A DNA stretch of 64,000 nucleotides from Hofstenia miamia (Eukaryota > Xenacoelomorpha > Acoela): NCBI GenBank assembly GCA_004352715.1, contig SCFE01000008.1, positions 948,351-1,012,350 of the forward strand, given 5' to 3'. The position numbers and the translations under genes are program-made. The notes beneath the pieces were generated by a model that saw nothing but the letters and a program-made list of their open reading frames with translations, had not been told where the DNA came from and did not search any database. Below are positions 59,081 through 64,000 of this stretch, in pieces; within the stretch, counting starts at the first letter, position 1, and each line of letters begins with the position of its first letter.

Positions 59081-59084
59081 TTAA

Positions 59085-59515
59085 TGGAATTTATAGTAGA
59101 CAAATTAAGTGGGCCTGGCATTTGGAAGATGCGCTCTAGCACAATGCTAGAGTGCAAACAAGAACGTAAAAGATTTATTATATCAACCTTGCTGGGAGCT
59201 GACACTAAAAACATTCAATCAAAATGGATACTCATGAAGATCAGAGTTAAACAGGAATTAGGTGGAAAAGAAAAGGAAATGTCAAAAGAAAGACACTATA
59301 AATTAAGATCATTTGAGAAGGATCTGAGCTATATAAATGAAGATATGATTTATTATGAACAGATAAAGGAAGACCTAGAGAATAAGATCAAAGGCATAAT
59401 CAATGAAAGAGCACAAGAGGAAAGGGAATACATAAGGAATATTGAATATGAATTAGATGAAGGAAATCTTAAGGAGATCAAAAGAAAATGTAAGAGTAGG
59501 CAACAAGTAGGTTAG
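59085..59515 (+). pseudogene. Charged coiled-coil ORF fragment, unknown
   Basis: An open frame of about 145 codons begins right after the piggyBac TTAA: MEFIVDKLSGPGIW, then a Lys/Glu-rich helix (RSFEKDLSYINEDMIYYEQI ...). It ends at TAG at 59513-59515. Such length and heptad-like charge are unusual for random AT-rich DNA. The piggyBac insertion has removed or displaced whatever lay upstream. Its family is not recognised; a transposon protein fragment or host exon are both possible. Confidence 0.4.
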
Positions 59516-59540
59516 TGAAAGAGAGACAGACATAATTAAC

Positions 59541-59575
59541 CAGGGGCGGATACAGAAAAAAATTTTAAAGGGGGC
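59541..59575. repeat. Possible left terminus of a DNA transposon
   Basis: CAGGGGCGGATACAG followed by an A/T run and GGGGGCCC. A similar inverted end (CTGTATCCGCC) lies at about 61715-61729. The pairing is imperfect. Confidence 0.3.
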
Positions 59576-60647
59576 CCTATGCAGAATAAAAGGATAACTG
59601 CATAATTGGGTACCAGTAGGGAGGGCAAAAAGTATTGAACATTCAATTTTTAAGATTATTACTATGCACTGACTTCACCACCATGTACTGACACCAAAAA
59701 TGAATTGTGCAATTTTTCAAGACAGCACAAATTTTTTCAAATTTCAAGTTACACTTTAGTAATAGCATGTTATGTTTTTTGATTTTTTGCATTATGCACT
59801 ACATAATTGACCAATTTTTAGTGTATTTTCAATGACATACGATTAAACAAATCACAAAATTTTCACCTAATGGTACGAATGAGTGCTTAGTCGTCAAATT
59901 GTTAAATATGTTGATAGAATTCAAGAAAATAAGCAACCCAGAAATGTAAAGCTCTTCCTCAAATCAAAAAATTCTAAAATTAAAAAAAATTGTTCTGAAT
60001 TTTACGGTCACACAAATATGTTTTGGATATTTGGAGTAGATGCATGGTGGTGAAATCTGTGTATAGTGAATTTGAATGCAAAAAAAATTGATTAACACTA
60101 TTGAGTATCGTCAAATGGAGTAAATAGAAGTAGTAGACAAAAAGACAATTATATTTATTATTCCTCATACTATATTTAATATTTTACATTGTTCTTTTGA
60201 GTATAGCTTAATCACTGTAGGCTTATGTGCCATAGGATAGCCGTAGCTATGCTCATCTAATTTCATTAGTATTTTTAAAAATAAAATTATTAGAAATGTT
60301 ATGCTAAAATTAAAATACCCCACAGAAAAGAGAGGAATCCTAATTAAAAGAGTCAATAAAATTCTAAAAAAAAATATATACATGCCTATAAATTATATTT
60401 TAAAAAATATTAAAGAATATCGTTAAATAGCCTTTATTTTTGCTTACTGATTGCACAAATTCCATATATACAATTTGCAAAAATGATATGTACAACTATT
60501 TACAAAATATACAAACATATTTACAAAATGAATATACAGAATGCACAATTAAATAAACAAAAGCTACAACAATTAAGTAAAAAGCAATAATAAAAAAAAG
60601 AAAAAAAACAACAAAAAGGAATAAAAATTAACAATAAAGAAATGTAT

Positions 60648-60857
60648 TTAGTACTTTCGCCAGACATTTCGAGTTTTTGAATATCCAAATATGAATTGGT
60701 TTGCAAGCAGGTTTTCTTTAAGTATTTTTTTAAAAGTTCTTAAGTCTGATTCATTGCGAAGATTTGAATCTAACTTGTTCCAAAGATTACAGACATTTGT
60801 AATATGTGCTACTTTCCAAAATTTACTTTTTATTTGTACATTATTGAGGAACATCAA
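60648..60857 (-). pseudogene. LINE ORF2 C-terminal scrap
   Basis: The minus-strand frame contains FWKVAHITNVCNLWNKLDSN and RNESDLRTFKKILKENLL, a pattern like the NLWN.LP ... SF...L tail of CR1/Jockey-type ORF2. There is nothing upstream in frame. The assignment is tentative. Confidence 0.4.
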
Positions 60858-60958
60858 GCTTCATTTTAGTTATTCTTCAACAGACAGTGAAATACTGCAT
60901 CATTTTCATTTTTTAACAAGAAAATATCAGTGATTTCAGTTTTCATTAGATTGATATA

Positions 60959-61532
60959 TAGGGCATCCCAAAAAAAACGGCGCTTTTCTGTGTTTCAATG
61001 CTTACTATGGATAATGGCGTCTATCTTTTCGAAATCAATTGGCATTTTGCAGTGGAGCACACGCGCAAATCAATTAAACTTCATTTCTATCCACAATAGG
61101 CGTACACTCGCATCAGTCGCTATGGAAAAGCCATCGCAGAAAGAGCTGTATTTCCTGATAATGACACTTCAGAGAAATGACCTGAAGGCAAGTGATATTC
61201 ATTGCATAATCGTCAAGGCTCATGGAGACATAATCAGTTTGCGTCATGTACAGAATATTGTGAAAGAATACAGGACTGGAGAGGGAAGAACAATGACTCA
61301 TGATGAAGGAAGTGGAAGACCGGCATCTTTGTGCACCGTTGAAAACGCCAACATTATTGCTGTAGTCGTCGAAGAAGACTTGTCCTCAATCATCGAGGCT
61401 GAAGGCAACCCATAATTGCATGCATTGTACTTGTATTCTATTAATCATTTTCTGAAAATTTCTACTGAATGCAGAGATTTGTACTAATAAAGAGATTGAA
61501 TAAAAAAAGCGTCATTTTTTTGGGATGCCCTA
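60959..61532 (+). mobile_element. Internally deleted mariner (keeps the N-terminal half)
   Basis: The ends are TAGGGCATCCCAAAAAAAAC and the complement of its mirror at 61513-61532, with a TA target duplication on both sides (60957-60958 and 61533-61534). The total is 574 bp, less than half of a full mariner. Nothing after the DNA-binding domain is retained. Confidence 0.87.
61020..61415 (+). pseudogene. Mariner transposase N-terminal (HTH) fragment
   Basis: The frame contains LYFLIMTLQRNDLKASDIHC and ISLRHVQNIVKEYRTGE, the paired helix-turn-helix region, followed by the GRP hinge (EGSGRPASL). It stops at TAA at 61413-61415, before any catalytic Asp. It could still bind its own ends if expressed, but cannot transpose. 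Confidence 0.78.
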
Positions 61533-63150
61533 TATCATTTTGTAATTGCATATACCTACAGCTAACTGTCATTATATCTTTACTATACACCTTTGCAATT
61601 TATTAAAACACTTTTGCTGTTCGTATTCACCCCATTTGACAGTACTAATTAACCTTCGTTTTAACATTTTATTGCACAAATTAAATTAGACTGGGGCCGG
61701 GCCTCCTCGCCCTCCCTCTGTATCCGCCTTTGCAAACAGCATCATATATATATATATATATATATTATAAAGAATGCTTTTATAATAGAAGTTTTGACAC
61801 TTTAATATCACTTTTGCAAAATTCTTTATATATTTTATAATGATACAAGCAGAAACCAAAATATATAATTGCATAAGTATTGCCAAACTGTCTAAAACAT
61901 TTATGTTTAAAATTGTTGGGTAGTTAATTTAAGAATAAACAGACGAATTTCCACAGGCATTCATTTTCCCTTCAACATCATGTGATTTTATAAAAATTAT
62001 TAAACTTAGCTTAGAAACATTAATATCTCTAAGAAACATAGTAAATGAATAAAAAATTTTAATTTTTACAAGAGCCACATTAGATTTGTTAAAAGTTATT
62101 GGCGATGGAAAAATTTTGGCTAGGGCGCAAGTTACACACTTTATCCAGCATGTTAACTAACTAAGAAAACATTTACTGTTTTCACAAAATTATAAAATTT
62201 AGGGTGGTTTTTTCCGAAAGTCTAGATTTAGGGGTAGGGGCAACTGCGGTTTCTGCTTTCGGCTTCAGCCAACACTGTCAAAAGCAAAACTATTAATAAC
62301 TTCTTAATAAAAGATGTTATTGGTAAGAGTTTTATGCAAAACCACTATGTCTAAAACCGGTCAAATAAAGGCTGAGTGAATGACAAAGATTTAGCTTCTC
62401 TTAGTTGAGTTTTGATGAAATCCGTAATTTTTAAATTTAATCGCGAAAATTTCAAAATTCTATGCAACTGGATAAAAATTGGGATTTACTTGGGGTGTCC
62501 TTCGATAATTGAAATTATTGCATTACTTGTAAAGGGGTAGGTTGATTTATATGTGCAGTATTTTTTCATAATATTAGTAAAAAATTGCATTTTTGAGATT
62601 TTTTGCTATAAGGAGATCTTCATTATTATATAAAGATGTTATATCTGATTTTTTCATTATTTCCGGAAATACTCATAAACAAAATTCAATATCAAAACTT
62701 TTCACATGTGTTAAGCATAAGAAAGACAAACCTACAATTCACTACCCAAGAAAATTGAAGCCATTGAAAAAATATAATTCCCTAAAAGCATTTAAAGATC
62801 TTCATTAAGCAAAAATATATTTCTAGCGATAAGTCGTTAATAAAGTAGTGCTATAGTAATTTATTCATAGTCTGAAGGATTTGTTTTTGTAATTTATGCA
62901 ACTTGTATATGTATTGTGTGAATTAATTGATGCTATTCAGATAAATTATCAGTTATTTTAATGTCAACATTTATCTTAACCAATTTCAACTAATATGTTT
63001 TATATATATTAAAATATATGCTAATCCCTGCAAGTTGTATTTGTGAGGTGAATTCACTTTTAGGTTTATCAGATCAAATTACAGTGCTGTTCTCAATCTC
63101 AATTAAACTACAATGTCACTTCTAGCTCCTAAAATCTAATTTCATATTCA
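61533..63150. other. Non-coding, AT-rich
   Basis: It contains a (TA)n run at 61741-61770 and a C/G-rich patch at 61690-61730. No coding frame is supported. Confidence 0.45.
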
Positions 63151-63156
63151 TTATGG

Positions 63157-63200
<44 letters not shown>

Positions 63201-63309
63201 TATATATATACTATATATGTATAATGTATAGTATATATATTATATATATATTATATATAGTATATATAGTATATATATATATATATAGTATATACATATA
63301 TACATAGTA
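63151..63309. repeat. TA microsatellite left of the terminal mariner
   Basis: Long (TA)n with TATAC/GTATA interruptions. It continues on the other side of the mariner at 63901-64000. Confidence 0.95.
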
Positions 63310-63900
63310 CAGGCCATCCCGGAAAAAACCGCCGTTTGAATTTTCGATATTATTGGCTAATATTGGTTTGTTCTCGTGTGCTTGTGTTGTGGTTATTGAC
63401 ACATTAACGCACTTAACAATTATTGAATAATGCTATTGATTATGTTTGGTAACTAATAGTGACTCGCACAATATACAAGACTACTGCTTCCAGAGAATGC
63501 ACGAATTATGCATGACAATGCAACCCCACATGCAGCCTCGACAGCAGTAGAATATCTCAACGAACGCAACGTAAGATTACTGAGGCAAGCGCCGTATTCC
63601 CCTGACACAAATCTATGTGATAGATATATTTTCCCGAGGCTAGAAGCCATACGTAACAATGATTTTGATAACATTAACGATGTCGATCATTTTCTAGCAG
63701 AAGAGCTTCCTATGTTCACTGCAAACCGTATGGCAACTGCATTAGACGCAATGATAGAAGACATGAGAAAAATAATTGATAAAAATAGACTTTATTTGTA
63801 GTTTGTTTCAATTTTGTTTAATTAAACATTTGTCGATATATGTCGAATTATTTTTTCTTTATAAGAAAAATACAAAAGTGGTTTTTTCCGGCATGGCCTA
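63310..63900 (+). mobile_element. Internally deleted mariner (keeps the C-terminal half)
   Basis: The ends are CAGGCCATCCCGGAAAAAAC and, at the right, the complement TAGGCCATGCCGGAAAAAAC. They are flanked by TA inside a TA microsatellite. Length is 591 bp. The ends are clearly related to, but not the same as, those of 60959-61532. Confidence 0.86.
63508..63801 (+). pseudogene. Mariner transposase C-terminal catalytic fragment
   Basis: The frame starts at MHDNATPHAA (second catalytic Asp) and reaches SPDTNLCDRYIF, where the third Asp lies 34 residues later: the DD34D spacing of true mariners. It ends DKNRLYL and TAG. The HTH domain and first Asp are gone. Confidence 0.85.
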
Positions 63901-64000
63901 TACATATATATATGTATATATATACATATATATATATATATATTATATATACTATATATATATAGTATATATATGTATATATAGTATATATATATATTGA
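63901..64000. repeat. TA microsatellite right of the terminal mariner
   Basis: The (TA)n tract continues to the end of the window. Confidence 0.95.

Noticed and set aside
59541-61735. A 2.2-kb transposon bounded by GGCGGATACAG ends
   Set aside because: The inverted match covers only about 12 of 14 bases, no target duplication was found, and unrelated LINE and mariner pieces lie between. Only the left motif is listed, at low confidence.
63776-64000. Frame running into the window end with YIYIYIY repeats
   Set aside because: Translated TA microsatellite.

Overview
The window is AT-rich, intron-containing animal DNA, most likely from an invertebrate with a repeat-rich genome. Evidence: a split gene homologous to TRRAP with short GT-AG introns, many TA microsatellites, and remnants of nearly every metazoan transposon class (Ty3/Gypsy-type LTR elements, CR1-like LINEs, mariner, piggyBac, Mutator-like and Harbinger-like MITEs). 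I could not fix the phylum. I found no tRNA, rRNA or CRISPR array, and no gene I am confident is intact.

Layout. 1-2283: repeats around a 495-bp MITE with TTA target duplications. 3284-8279 (minus) and 12223-19063 (plus): two copies of one LTR retrotransposon in opposite orientation, separated by a mariner relic (11.3-12.1 kb) and by assembly gaps. The plus copy is bounded by 925-bp-class LTRs (TGTAGA...TCTACA) and a 4-bp ATAT duplication. It encodes integrase and then a very long extra ORF (ORF3, about 1,100 codons) in the env position, with no visible signal peptide or membrane anchor. Gag, protease, RT and RNase H are not visible in either copy. 20262-21173: a second Harbinger-like MITE. 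22.3-31.9 kb: three decayed minus-strand LINE fragments plus a small foldback repeat family. 32.9-33.9 kb: a Mutator-like transposase relic.

34443-41801 (plus) holds seven exons matching the C-terminal pseudokinase/FATC part of TRRAP. They have clean splice sites but also a nonsense codon, frameshifts and a large deletion, so the locus looks like a non-processed pseudogene. Inside its largest intron lies a broken tandem CCCH zinc-finger (tristetraprolin-type) gene at 36156-36671. 42939-47341 (minus) is a nearly complete CR1-like LINE: ORF1 has an SGNH-esterase domain, ORF1 and ORF2 are joined by a TAATG stop/start overlap, and ORF2 carries a 2A-like motif, an endonuclease and RT.

49.2-56.98 kb contains two arms of a long inverted repeat. 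The right arm abuts a 2.1-kb piggyBac element (56982-59080) with TTAA duplications. The end of the window has two short mariner derivatives, one keeping the N-terminal half and the other the C-terminal half of the transposase. Several single-N or round-number gaps sit beside duplicated sequence and look like assembly artefacts, so local structure there should be treated with caution.
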